Assembly (NCBI GenBank): GCA_943737045.1
Contig: CALSFV010000214.1
Location: forward strand, 744,001 to 808,000
Source: Parapristionchus giblindavisi
Taxonomy: Eukaryota; Nematoda; Chromadorea; Rhabditida; Diplogasteridae
Length of the DNA stretch: 64,000 bases
Direction: 5' to 3'
This document shows positions 35,801 to 48,170 of the stretch, in pieces (position 1 is the stretch's first letter; each line of letters starts with the position of its first letter). A model generated the notes under the pieces. The model saw only the letters and a program-made list of their open reading frames with translations, ran no database searches and was not told where the DNA came from. A program made the translations under genes and the position numbers.

Positions 35801-38800
35801 TTTTTGCCCTCCGCCAACTTCGAACGTTAATTTCGCGTCAACCCGTGATCGGGAAAAATCGGCAAAAATATAAATTAGATTGCCCCAAGTCTTGTGGTCA
35901 GTTCCATACCCCAACTTGCAATTTTTGATATACTTATCACCAAGTTGTGCGCAAAAAAGTGCAAAAAACCCGAGAGCCGGCGTTTCACCTAAAAGACGGC
36001 TCCGGATCGGCTCGGGACCAGTGCCATTCGATCCGGCGTGGTCGAAAACCCCAGTAGCCGGAATCTGGTATAAAAGGCACAACGTCTTGACAAAAGAAAT
36101 TTCAAAAAACCTACCGCAGTAAATTGGTCTAATTGCGATCTTTTATATAGGGGTTAACTAGCAGTGCTAGGGGGATCCATTAATTTTGTTTACTTCTGAG
36201 CGTTTTATACTTTTTGCGCGGGAGGAGCATTACGCTAGCGCGGAAGGGCGCTGCGCGCCCATCCGCCTCAATTACTCCCTTCCGTCTAGACTGCTCGAGT
36301 CGCTCAGTATCTTCTTTTCTGACTTATTAGACAATATGTCGAAAAAATCTATGAAAAACGACAACATAAAACTATTTGCTTTGAATTTTGAACGGCAAAA
36401 CTACTTGGAAGAAGTTGGCGTGAGCTTTTGATTCTTTGGGGGGGACACCCCCCCAACCCCCCATTTTCTATATTATATGATATGAAACTCATTCGTGGAC
36501 TCGTTCATAAGCTTTCCGACATTTTCCGGATGTCTTAGGATCAATGTTTGTCTCAATATTATCGAAAAACTTCGCTGAACTGAATGAATGTCGATACAGA
36601 TATCAGTTGAAGCGAGGTTAGAGTTAAGAGTCATGCATGACATGTTTTCCTGCTCAGAATGACTCAAAACAACTTGTTTCATCATTCTTGGCACATAAAA
36701 TTACCGCAGAACACTTTCTTTCGCTCTGTAAAAATCAGCAAAAGTTTTGGATCGAACCGGGGTTCGAACCCGCTCGGTGTTTTTAGAGTGGTACCTCTTT
36801 ACCTCGACGCCATGAAAGATTTTGCTTAGTAAACATAGGCATATTATACCTCAATCGAAGCGCAAAGAGTGGGTCTACAACTTTCTTTGCCATACCAAAC
36901 GCATAAAACAATTTCTAAAATAAATTTAACAAAGAAAACTGGCAAAATAGTGTTTTCACACCTTTTCGGCGATTTTTCGCGGTACAAAGAGGTCGTGCGG
37001 AGGTGCAGGGACATCGTTTTTCTAAATCAGTTTTTCAAGCGCTACAACATGAGCATAGTTAGGTTGAATAAAAAAGGTGCGAAATTTGAGTTTTTTGAAA
37101 AAGTTAAGAATTGACCATTTTTCGCGACCGCACAGCTCCGTGGATATTGCACGAAATGAGTTGCGTCCAAAAGCAGAAAGGTGCGCCTCATCGAGTTGTA
37201 CAATTTGCTTTCAGGAGCCGGGACGAGAAAATTAAGTTAAATAGGTGAAAATTTCGAAAAACCTACTTCCCGGTTTTCTTCCACGGCCTATTTCGTCATA
37301 ATCCCGGGGGACAAGGCGCGTGGCGTTAGCACCAAAAGATGCGCCGTAAAAAGTTGTTTAATATAAGTCTTAATCTCAAAAAGTTATAGAGCCGATTTCG
37401 AGCATTCATATTTCCCGATTTCGATTTTCGCGTTTTTTTGCTCTCCGCCAAATTTGACCGCAATTTCCCGGCTACCCGTATTTGGGAAAAATCGGAAAAA
37501 ATACGATTTAGATTGCCCCAAGTCTTGTGGTCATTTTGATATACCAACTTTAAATTTTTGCTACACTTTTCACCAAGTTGCGCGCCAAAAAGTGCAAAAA
37601 ACCCGAGAGCCGGCGTTTCACCTAAAAGACGGCTCCGGATCGGCTCGGGACCAGTGCCATTCGATCCGGCGTGGTCGAAAACCCCAGTAGCCGGAATCTG
37701 GCATAAATCACCCAACGTCTTGACAAAAGAAATTTCAAAAAACCTACCGCGGTAAATCGGTCGAATTGCGATCTTTTATATAGGGGTTAACTAGCAGTGC
37801 TAGGGGGATCCATTAATTTTGTTTACTTCTGAGCGTTTCATTATTATACTTGAAGCACGGGAAGAGCATTGCGCTAGCGCGGAAGGGTGCTGCGCACCCT
37901 TCCGCATAGAATGCTCGAGTCGCCAAGTATGGACACTTTTCTCTTGTTTTCTGACTTATTAGACAATTTGTCGAAAAAATATATGAAAAACGACAACATA
38001 AAACAATTTTCTTTGAATTTTGAACGGCAAAAGTGCTTGGAAGCAAGCTCGACCTTTTGATTGTTTGGGGGGGACACCCCCCCAACCCCCCATTTTCTAT
38101 ATTGTTTGACACGGAACACATTTGTGGACTCGTTCATTAGCTTTCCGACATTTTGCGGATGTCTTAGGATCAATGTTTGTCTCAATATTATCGAAAAATT
38201 TCGTTGAACTGAATGAATGTCGCTACAGATATCAATTGAAGCGAGGTTAGAGTTAAGAGTCATGCATGACATGTTTTCCAGCTCAGAATGACTCAAAATA
38301 ACTTGTTTCATCATTCTTAGCACAAAAAACTACCCTAGGACACATTCTCGAGACCAGTAAAAATCAGCAAAAGTTTTGGATCGAACCGGGGTTCGAACCC
38401 GCTCGGTGATTTTAGAGTGGTACCTCTTTACCTCGACGCCATGGGTTCATTTTATTTCTAAATATAGTCATATTATACACCAATCGAGGCGTAAAGAGTA
38501 GGGCTACAACTTTCTTTGCCATATAAAATGCCTAAAATAATTTTGAAAATAAATTTAACCGAGAAAACTGGCAAAATCGTGTTTTCGCACCTTTTCGGCG
38601 ATTTTTCGCGGTACAAAGAAGTCGTGCGGAGGTGAAGAGACATGATTTCTCTAAATCAGTTTTTCAAGCGCTACAACATGAGCCTAGTAAGGTTGAATAA
38701 AAAAGGTGCGAAATTTGAGTTTTTTTAAAAAGTTAAAAATCGGCCATTTTTCGCGACCGTACAGCTCCGTGAACATTGCTCGGAATGAGTTGGGTCCAAA

Positions 38801-41800
38801 AGCAAAAAGTTGCGCCTCGTCGAGTTCTACAATTTAGTTTCAGGAGCCGGGACGCGAAAATTACTTTGAATAGGTGAAAATCGCGAAAAACCTACTTTCC
38901 GGATTTCTTCCGAGGCCTATTTCGTCATAATCCCGGGGGACAAGACGCGCGGCGTTAGCACCAAAAGATGCGCCGTAAAAAGTTGTTTAATATAAGTCTT
39001 AATCTCAAAAAGTTATAGAGCCGATTTCGAGCATTCATATTTCCCGATTTTGATTTTCGCCTTTTTTTGCCCTCCGCCAACTTTGACCGGAATTTCCGGA
39101 AAAACCGTGATAGGGAAAAATCGGCAAAAATACAAATTAGATTGCCCCAAGTCTTCTGGTCAGTTCCATACCCCAACTTGCAATTTTTGCTACACTTTTC
39201 ACCAAGTTGCGCGCCAAAAAGTGCAAAAAACCCGAGAGCCGGCGTTTCACCTAAAAGACGGCTCCGGATCGGCTCGGGACCAGTGCCATTCGATCCGGCG
39301 TGGTCGAAAACCCCAGTAGCCGGAATCTGGCATAAAAGGCACAAGGTCTTGACAAAAGAAATTTCAAAAAACCTACCGCGGTAAATTGGTCTACTTGCGA
39401 TCTTTTATATAGGGGTTAACTAGCAGTGCTAGGGGGATCCATAAATTGTTTTACTTGCGAGCGTTTCATACTTTTAGCGCGGGAGGAGCATTTCGCTAGC
39501 GCGGAAGGGCGCTGCGCGCCCATCCGCCTCAATTACTCTTTATGTTGCTATAAAATACACGTTTTCCAGCTCAAAACGAGTCAAAATATCTTGTTTCATC
39601 ATTCTTAGCACGAAAAAATACCTTAGAAGACTTTTTCTCTGTATGTAAAAATCAGCAAAAGTTTTGGATCGAACCGGGGTTCGAACCCGCTCGGGGTTTT
39701 CAGAGTAGTACCTCTTTACCTCGACGCCATGGGTTAATTTTGTTTCTGAATATGGTCATATTATACACCAATCGACGCGCAAAGAGTGGGGCTACAACTT
39801 TCTTTGCCATATAAAACGCCTAAAATAATTTTTAAAATAAATTTATCCAAGAAAAATGGCAAAATCGTTTTTTTGCACCTTTTCGGCGATTTTTCGCGGT
39901 ACAAAGATCTCGTGCGGAGGTGAAGAGACATAGTTTTTCTAAATCAGTTTTTCAAGCGCTACAACGTGAGCATAGTTTGGTCGAATAAAAAATGTGCGAA
40001 ATTTGAGTTTTTTGAAAAAGTTAAAAATCGGCCATATTTCGCGACCGCACAGCTCCGTGAATATTGCACCAAATGAGTTGGGTCCAAAAGCAAAAAGTTG
40101 CGCCTCATCGAGTTCTACAATTTACTTTCAGGAGCCGGGACGCAAAAATTAAGTTGAATAGGTGAAAATTGCGAAAAGCCTACTTTCCGGATTTCTTCAA
40201 AGGCCTATTTCGTCATAATCCCGGGGGACAAGGCGCGTGGCGTTAGCACCAAAAGATGCGCCGTAAAAAGTTGTTTAATATAAGTCTTAATCTCAAAAAG
40301 TTATAGAGCCGATTTCGAGCATTCATATTCCCCGATTTTGATTTTCGCGTTTTTTTGCCCTCTGCCAACTTTGACCGGAATTTCCGGAAAAACCGTGAGT
40401 GGGAAAAATCTGAAAAAATACGATTTAGATAGCCCCAAGTCTTCCGGTCATTTTGACATACCAACTTTTAATTTTTGATATACTTAGTACCAAGTTGCGC
40501 GCCAAAATGTGCAAAAAACCCGACATCCGTCGTTTCACCTAAAAGACGGCTCCGGATCGGCTCGGGACCAGTGCCATTCGATCCGGCGTGGTCGAAAACC
40601 CCAGTAGCCGGAATCTGGCATATTTCCCCCAACGTCTTGACAAAAGAAATTTCAAAAAACCTACCGCGGTAAATCGGTCGAATTGCGATCTTTTATATAG
40701 GGGTTAACTAGCAGTGCTAGGGGGATCCATTAATTTTGTTTACTTCTGAGAGTTTTATACTTTTAGTGTTTTATCATTGCGCTAGCACGGAAGGGTGCTA
40801 CGCACCCATCCGCCTAGTTGCAGCCCATGGTGACACTTTTCTCACTTTCTTCGTTCCTATTGACACGTTTTCCAGCTCAAAATGAGTCAAAATAACCTGT
40901 TTCATCATTCCTATCACGAAAAACTACCCTAGAAAACTTTCTTTCAGTCAGGAAAAATCAGCAAAAGTTTTGGATCGAACCGGGGTTCGAACCCGCTCGG
41001 TGTTTTTAGAGTGGTACCTCTTTGCCTCGACGCCATGAGTTCATTTTGTTTCTCAATATAGTCATGTTATACACCAATCGACGCGCAAAGAGTCGCGCTA
41101 CAACTTTCTTTGCCATGTAAAACGCCTAGAACAATTTTAAAAATAAATTTTACCAAGAAAACTGGCAAAAACGTCTTTTCGCACATTTTCGGCGAATTTT
41201 CGCGGTACAAAGAGGTCGTGCGGAGGTGAAGAGACATGTTTTTTCTAAATCAGTTTTTCAAGCGCTACAACATGAGCATAGTTAGGTTGAATAAAAAAGA
41301 TGCGAAATTTGAGTTTTTTGAAAAAGTTTAAAATCGTCCATTATTCGCGACCGCACAGCTCCGCGAATACTAAACCAAATGAGTTGGGTCCAAAAGCAAA
41401 AAGTTGCGCCTCGTCGAGTTGTGCAATTTACTTTCAGGAGCCGGGACGTGAAAATCACGTTGAATAGGTGAAAATCGCGAAAAACCTACTTTCCGGATTT
41501 CTTCCGAGGCCTATTTGTCATCATCCCGGGGGACAAGGCGCGTGGCGTTAGCACCAAAAGATGCGCCGTAAAAAGTTGTTTAATATAAGTCTTAATCTCA
41601 AAAAGTTATAGAGCCGATTTCGAGCATTCATATTTGCCGATTTTGATTTTCGCCTTTTTTTGCCCTCCGCCAACTTTGACCGGAATTTCCGGAAAAACCG
41701 TGAATGGGAAAAATCGGCAAAAATACGATTTAGATTGCCCCAAGTCTTGTGATCAGTTCCATACCCCAACTTGCAATTTTTGATATACTTATCACCAAGT

Positions 41801-42178
41801 TGCGCGCCAAAATGTGCAAAAAACCCGAGAGCCGGCGTTTCACCTAAAAGACGGCTCCGGATCGGCTCGGGACCAGTGCCATTCGATCCGGCGTGGTCGA
41901 AAACCCCAGTAGCCGGAATCTGGCATATTTCCCCCAACATCTTGACAAAAGAAATTTCAAAAAACCTACCGCAGTAAATCGGTCGAATTGCGATCTTTTA
42001 TATAGGGGTTAATTTTTATACAATATCATAAAAAAACATAATGGTTTTATACACATTTTTTTCATGGAATCTACTCATTTACACAATTTCTTAATGACCA
42101 CGTTGGAATTATTAAATGATCCTTAATTTCAGTGGCTGTGCTCCTCCTCCTCCTTCACCTTGTGGATGCGGAAAATAA
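32806..42178 (+). CDS. Micro-peptide 5, type-2 (44 aa) with a 9.2-kb satellite-filled intron
   Basis: Exon 1 is 32806-32894 (MLRQTIYVFLVLVASSQA, FLFGSMGGGGG, split Cys) and exon 2 is 42133-42178 (CGCAPPPPSPCGCGK, TAA). Donor GTCAGT and acceptor AATTTCAG match those of micro-peptide 4, and the joined frame gives the identical protein. The intron is 9238 bp against 129 bp in the paralogue, almost all of it a six-unit tandem array. Whether the gene is still expressed across this intron cannot be judged from sequence, but exon frames and splice sites are intact. A polyadenylation-type AATAAAG is at 42230. Confidence 0.75.
32925..42012. repeat. Satellite-like head-to-tail array, six units of 1.3-1.6 kb
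   Basis: Units begin at CTAGCAGTGCTAGGGG: 32925, 34550, 36158, 37791, 39420 and 40708, and end in GATCTTTTATATAGGGGTTAA near 42012. Spacings are 1625, 1608, 1633, 1629, 1288 and about 1304 bp. Units 5 and 6 lack about 330 bp near the start. Each unit has a hairpin (GCGGAAGGGTGC/GCACCCTTCCGC in unit 1, 33006-33032), a tRNA-like module, and a block of about 100 bp (unit 6: 41825-41925) nearly invariant between units. Open frames on both strands differ in start and length between units, so no protein is called. Confidence 0.9.
33506..33576 (-). repeat. tRNA-like (pol III type) module in satellite unit 1
   Basis: On the minus strand an A-box-like GTCGAGGTAAAGAGG region is followed about 35 bases later by GCGGGTTCGAACCCCGG, a strong B-box match. 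Equivalent modules are at about 35115-35186, 36748-36816, 38377-38446, 39665-39733 and 40971-41038. No proper anticodon arm is seen. Confidence 0.55.
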
Positions 42179-42360
42179 ACCGTCGACGTCAGAGATAGCT
42201 AGTAGTTACTAGATCAGTGCTAGAATAGCTAATAAAGATTTTTTTCTATAATTTGTCTCTGTTCTTGCACAAGATAAATTTGAGGAGTGTAAAATTTAAA
42301 AGTAATTTGGCTGCGTCTTCAATATTTAGTTTCTTCAATAGTTACTAGGACAGTAATTAT

Positions 42361-42425
42361 TGTCCTAGTTACATTTAAACAGTTTAGTTGATCTCGATAA
42401 AGTGTTTAAATGTAATTAGGACAGT
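42361..42425. repeat. Imperfect hairpin downstream of micro-peptide 5
   Basis: TGTCCTAGTTACATTTAAAC pairs with GTTTAAATGTAATTAGGACA with about 20 bases between. It lies in the 3' flank and could be a small foldback. Confidence 0.5.
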
Positions 42426-42970
42426 GATCCATGAATAAAGTGCAAATTCCTGTAGATAATTGAATTGAAAAATGTGAGAGATTTTCTTCTATAATTTGTT
42501 TGTATTCTTACACTCGACAGAAAGTGAAATGCACAATTCAAGACTTTGGTAACGCTCAACAACGTAATTGTATATATCTTCATTATGAATCTTCAACGCA
42601 TAATTAATATGAAATCAATAAATAGAAAGAAAATCAGGGTAACACGTTTTTTTTCGAATGACAAAGAAAAGTATGACTAATGCATGCAGACAGTTGAAAC
42701 ACTTTGATTCCGAATAGGTCAATAAACCAAACCTAACTCTAATAATCTCAATGAAACTATCAGTGGGGTCAAAGTTTACATCGATAAGGAAATCTTGACA
42801 ACAGTGAAAATCAAAACAGATTTGACGATCATTGATTGACTGATAGAAATCATATGCAGTTTCCTTGTCGAAAGTGAGTAACCGAGTTAAGGTACGGTAT
42901 CTGTTTCGGGGTAGATCATCGGAGAATATGACAGAATATCGATCGATATTTGATAAATACGTGCAAATCA

Positions 42971-45829
42971 TCACTTGCTCAGCATCTTCCGCACGACTCT
43001 GTTTGAGGCGCCGATGTTGAGCTCGTTCTCCTCGACCTGAAGATACTCTTTTATTGTTGTGTTGGTCTATAGTTCGGCAATTTTAATCTCGTTAAAGTAT
43101 TACAAAGATGTATCAAGCTACAGATTTTGTTAAGACTATGAAAATATTCTAGGCTTGACGAGCAGAATAAAGAATTACGAATATGCCATTGCCCTAATCC
43201 GCTGCTATGTGATCTTTACTGGTTCAATACGTAATTATTTCGACTCAGTCCTGCTAATAGACCATTGTTTTAATCTTGTATCTTATTCAACCCCCAGGAA
43301 GCCTTATCCACTCCCCCCCCCACTCTTTTTGTGCTCGGCAGCGCACTATCGTCAGCTCGTGAACAACCCTTCGAGCACCGTGAAACTTTATAATACTCTT
43401 ACCATTTGCTGAATATGATTGATCTTGGGCTTTTGAATTTCGAGCTGTGTGTGGATGTCGAAGGCGACCTGGAAATAATACTCGGTGATATGTATGTCTG
43501 GCTGCCTTTTTATATTTCTACTTATGTTTTACGCTTTGAAATGACACCACAGCCACTGCACTAGACATATAGGAGAACGACCGCAACTTTTGCGCAACAC
43601 AAATCTAATGAAGGCGACAATCGTTTAGGGCAGTGGTAGAGTATATCAATCGGTGAAAATATCGATTTAAATTCGGAGAATAGAATAAAGAATTGTAATT
43701 CATACCTCTTTCAATGTTCGAACACCAGCATCTACTCGTTCTAGATTCTTTTCGATTTCCTTCTCTTCGGACGAGGTACTGGCCTTGTGCTCTCTAAATA
43801 TATTACACTTATTTATTTTATATTTTTGGCAGTTTGCCTTGCATTTTAAGAGAACGTTTAGCGGTTTGTTATTATGAATATGACATTTATCGAACAACAA
43901 TAATGTGTTATGCGGGTCATAAGAAAGTACCAGCGGGTACGGTATTAAGTGGATACTGTAGTGACATCATAGCATGCATAGAACCACTAAACTAGTTGTC
44001 AGATTCCTTCCACAACATTCACACCAACTGAACGGGTACCTTCGTAAATATTAAACATTTTACAAGCGTACCTTTGAATCGAATTGGATCGCTTGCTGTC
44101 TCGTCGGACCACGGTCTTCTGGTATTCCCTTTGCGGAAGTGTGATAACCAGAGGAGATCCCTGTAATCGATCAATATAAATTTCAAAAAAATCAAAAATC
44201 AATCGGTATTATGAAACACGACACTAATTATAACACATTTATATAGACTCATGGAATGAATCTATGTATGTGGAAAATGATTATTATAGTTTCATTATAG
44301 TCGGCACACCTTTGAGAATACTGCCACCGAGACAAAACCAAATTTGCATACATGCATCAGTAATAAGTTTATGAATATTTGAAATATTAAACAAATAAAT
44401 AAACATTCTTGAAGTTCCTTTAATAACAATGAACATGACATAAACATACCCCGGAAGAGTCAGAGCCGTGCTTGCCCACTCGTCGGCCAAGCAGAACACG
44501 GGCGATGGGAGCTCTGGAATGACAAAGATCAAAGATCAAACATCAAGTGTCACACCGTGAATAACAATGAGAAACGGCAATTTACCGAATGTATTTGTGG
44601 TAGTAATGGCCGAGTCCGCAGCAGCTTTGCATTCTTCTAAAAGGTGATTCTTTAGTATTAGTGATATAATTAGGGATCGAATTATTAATTGGAGGATAGG
44701 ATACAGTGGCTGAATACTACATTGAATTGTTTGTACGGCGAATGGGTTGGTCTGTTTATGTTCTCTCTGTCCCCATCGTATAGTGATTTTTTTATCGACG
44801 ACAAAATGCGGCGTAAACATAAATACGGAACGATTACCAACCTCAAATGTTTTCGCATTACTCCAATGTTTGAGCTGATCTGCTCCAGATCTGCATCGAT
44901 TCTATCTAGGGCTTCTGAAATGACATAGATCAAAGATCAAATGCATAAGATCAGTTTAATCAAAGATCAAAGATCAACATACCGTCCTGTTCCTCCAGGC
45001 AAGCGAGTGTTCGAATGCCAGAATCAGTCGCCTAAAATATATCGATAAGAAAAGTTAGCGATAGGTGTTAGTATTGTACCATTTGTTTATTTTCCGTTCT
45101 AGTTTGTCTTAACTTTCAAATATCCCTAATTTCACGATCACTAGTTAAATCTAAGCCAATAAAGCATAATTGAAGGGGCAGATAAGGATTATATTTAGCG
45201 AGATAATTTGGAGATCGATAGTGCACTTGAGCTAAATAGCATGAATAATTGAGAGAGCGCAGAGACAAAGAGTAGGAGCGAGAGAGTGAGCGAAAAGAGG
45301 AGAGTCTATCGATCAAAAACGTCTGATAAGCTGACACTGTGCGATCACATGGAGCGATTAGTGAAGTGATTTTTTTTTGGAAATCTTAAAGATTCGATCT
45401 TTGAACTTTTCCAAAACGAGTATTGATTGTAAGCGAATGAATAATTTAAAAAAATAATATTATTAATTGATGTACAAGAATTCGTATGCATGCAATTTAA
45501 ATGTAAATTTTAAAATAAATAAGTTAGCTATTTAATAATCTGCCTTATGGTGTTTCGGCCGCAAACAATAAGTAAACAAACCTCTTCAATGTCCTTGACC
45601 ATGTTACGGGTGCTTTGCACGGCCTGGAATTTCAAAAATTTTAATCAAACATCAAATTCTAATCTCATCATGATAAAATTTATTACTTCACTTGATATTT
45701 TTATCGTCATGTACGTGAGAAAAATGTGACTGAGTAAAAATGATTACCTTGGAGTTCATTCGATCAATTTCCATTTCAAAGTCAACAATTTGAAGGCGCA
45801 TTCGCTCCACGCCGCGAGGCTGGTCGTTG
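42971..45829 (-). CDS. SNAP-25 family Qbc-SNARE, ten exons (first coding exon not found)
   Basis: Minus-strand exons: 45829-45748, 45623-45582, 45031-44983, 44914-44842, 44636-44586, 44513-44450, 44160-44072, 43793-43706, 43468-43403, 43036-42971. All phases agree. The first helix reads AVQSTRNMVKDIEE, ATDSGIRTLACLEEQD and LDRIDADLEQISSNIGVM, close to the SNAP-25 Qb helix (TRRM, DAGIRTL, LDEQ). RMQSCCGLGHYY is the Cys-containing linker where SNAP-25 is palmitoylated. The second helix reads IEKNLERVDAGVRTLKE, AFDIHTQLEIQKPKINHI and IGASNRVVRKMLSK, stop. Expected role is a t-SNARE in vesicle fusion at the plasma membrane. About 215 residues are seen, near family length. Only a short 5' exon (ending in phase 2) is missing; alternatively the Met in ERMRLQI starts it. 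Which SNAP paralogue it is cannot be told. Confidence 0.85.
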
Positions 45830-48170
45830 CTGCAACACAGATTTCAAAATAATTTTTAACTGTAAATAGTTTTTGTTCAATCTGAGTCATCAAAGGAAGA
45901 GTGACCTCTCTCAATGGCCTCTTTATTGCACACACTATTTCTCTGTTCTCTAACACAGAGAGAGCGCATACCCTTGAAGAGACCATTGACAAAGGTTTCA
46001 GTCCCTTTCCTCAAAATGTATAAATGCATGATTGATATTAGCTCTATTCACCTTATTTGTCTGCTATATGACGGGGAAGAGGATAGTCCGTGCGAATAGA
46101 TGGGCCTCAGTGGAATGTCCAGAGTCTCGGTGCGATCTCTCATCGGCATTTTATCGATTGATATCTGAAGTTCGTATTTGACTTTATCCAACATAAGGTT
46201 GTAGGAGAGTGCGGCTCGACCAGAATGATTCAAAGCAATAGGAATAATATATTCCAGTTACGGTACACACCAAGCTAATTTTACTCTCCGCATTGGAAAT
46301 ACTCTCAGGCAGATAAGGAAAGCAAGAGTTTAAAATGGGGTCTCGATTAAATGGCAAAGCGACTGGAAATGAGGTCAAAATGTCATAAAAAGTTCGATAA
46401 GAAGCCTCAAGAATATTCGAGGAATGATGACAAATAAAATAGAGACTCTTAATAAATATAGATGTTTTGACAGGACTAAAGTGGCATGATGTTGGAATGT
46501 TCTGAGATAGATATTATCACAGATATCAGTCAAGAAGGAAACACGATAACAAGAGATAACTGGCGTTTCGTGGAAACATATTTTCAAAGTATAAGAATAG
46601 GCTGAGGACAGATGTGATAAGGAAAATACTGTTCAAATATACAACAATAATGGGAGCGGACAACAATAGGAGGTCACAGTCTAGTCACAATTTATGCTGA
46701 TACAAACGACGAACCGAATTTAGAAGCGTGCAATACTTTGTCAAAATAAGACATTTAAAAAAATATATTTCATGTACTCTAAAAACCAAAAAAAACGCAA
46801 TTTAAAAAAAAATATTATTACTTTTTAAATATTTTTTTAAAATATTTGTCTGGCGCAGATATAGCGAGCATTTGAGATCTTTGATTGACAGTTTCTCAAG
46901 ATTCAATTGAATGTGCTTCATTGTTGCGAATAAATCGATTAAAACCAAAATAACACTTATCAAAGATACTAAAAAAAGTTGAAACCGTGGTCCAAAAAAC
47001 TAATTCACTGACAAGCTATTCAATATAGAGTGTGGACGAATGGTCATTATCTACGAAGACAAAAGCATAAGAATGATCGGTGTCGATAATGGAGAGGATG
47101 ACTGTCATCAGAGTGAGATTGTTATCGAGAAGAATGATAACGACGGTGGAGAAGAGCGGTTTAGGATGATAAAGCGATGGATGGAAGAGTGATAGAAGGC
47201 GAATAAAGATAGAGGTGAGAATGGAGAGTGAGAGATAATGGTAGAGAAGGAGTCAGAGAGTAAGAGATGTATGTACCCATCGACTAGAGGCACAATAGGA
47301 GCATAGTCTAAAATGCGATAAGAATAATATAAATGTATCTCTATAGACAAGTCAACGAATGAAACAACAGGCTGGGATGGAATCGTATCGAGCATTTTGA
47401 GAGTCGGCACGTAGACCTCGATAATCCCAACGGACAGTTAAAGGTCTATGAGGGTAACAATTTATGAGCACAAACTGACAAAAACAAGGGAGAGCTGTGA
47501 TAAGAAAAAAATCGAAGAGCAAAAATAGCCAAGTTCAGATACGACTGCGATACCAATGAATAGTAATAATAAAAATAATTATTATTCGTTTTCAAAGAAA
47601 CACAGTACAGAAAAGAACGAATAAAATATGTGAATGAATGAGACGAACAGATAGAAATGGTGGAAACGATTGTTGGTGAACACAAGAACTAGAATGAATT
47701 TGAATGAATAAAATGAGGCAAATACTGTTTTTCAAAGAGTGGAATAACTGCGAGATCATAGTGCTATGAAGGGAATTGATAGGATCATCGTTTACCAGAA
47801 TAGCGAGCGATAAATCAGATCAACACCAAGCAAGCACGGGCTTTCTATTACAATCGTTGAGTAGATCAGCGAATACTACCATACTACGTATACACATAGT
47901 ACGTGCTAAGAGACACAGACGTTGATCACAAAATGATTCACGCGTCTCGACAAAACTGGGCACGGCCGACACAGAATTCAACGATTGTGACGAAACAGAT
48001 TTGAGAGCGCATGGTAGGTCTTATAGGATAACAAATATGGGCATGACCAAACGAAAGACAAACGTTGTTTTTTTCGGCACGCGAGGAATTTTCAAGGCAC
48101 AGTGATATGCTGCGTATTAATATCAACGAAATATAGAACGAAATATTAATATCACTAATGGGCAACGGTC
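45830..48170. other. Upstream region of the SNARE gene, no exon recognised
   Basis: MITE type B at 45896-46010 and half of a type-A MITE at 46255-46325 lie just upstream of the first SNARE exon found. 46400-48150 is purine-rich on the plus strand (GAGAGTGAGAGA-type), with minus ORFs of 75-100 codons that look compositional. The missing start exon may lie here. CGTTGGCTATATAAAG on the minus strand near 48180 is a TATA-like candidate. Confidence 0.35.

Noticed and set aside
32958..41977. Many 60-149 codon ORFs in the satellite array, such as those with IPATGVFDHAGSNGTG on minus and PKRRLRIGSGPVPFDPAWSK on plus
   Set aside because: They overlap on both strands over the same conserved block, change start and end between units, and have no recognisable domain or shared start. 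Conservation is at DNA level.
47108..48165. Minus ORFs of 75-100 codons upstream of the SNARE gene
   Set aside because: They are Ser/Ile/Tyr/Phe-rich translations of biased sequence, without domains or splice links to the first SNARE exon.
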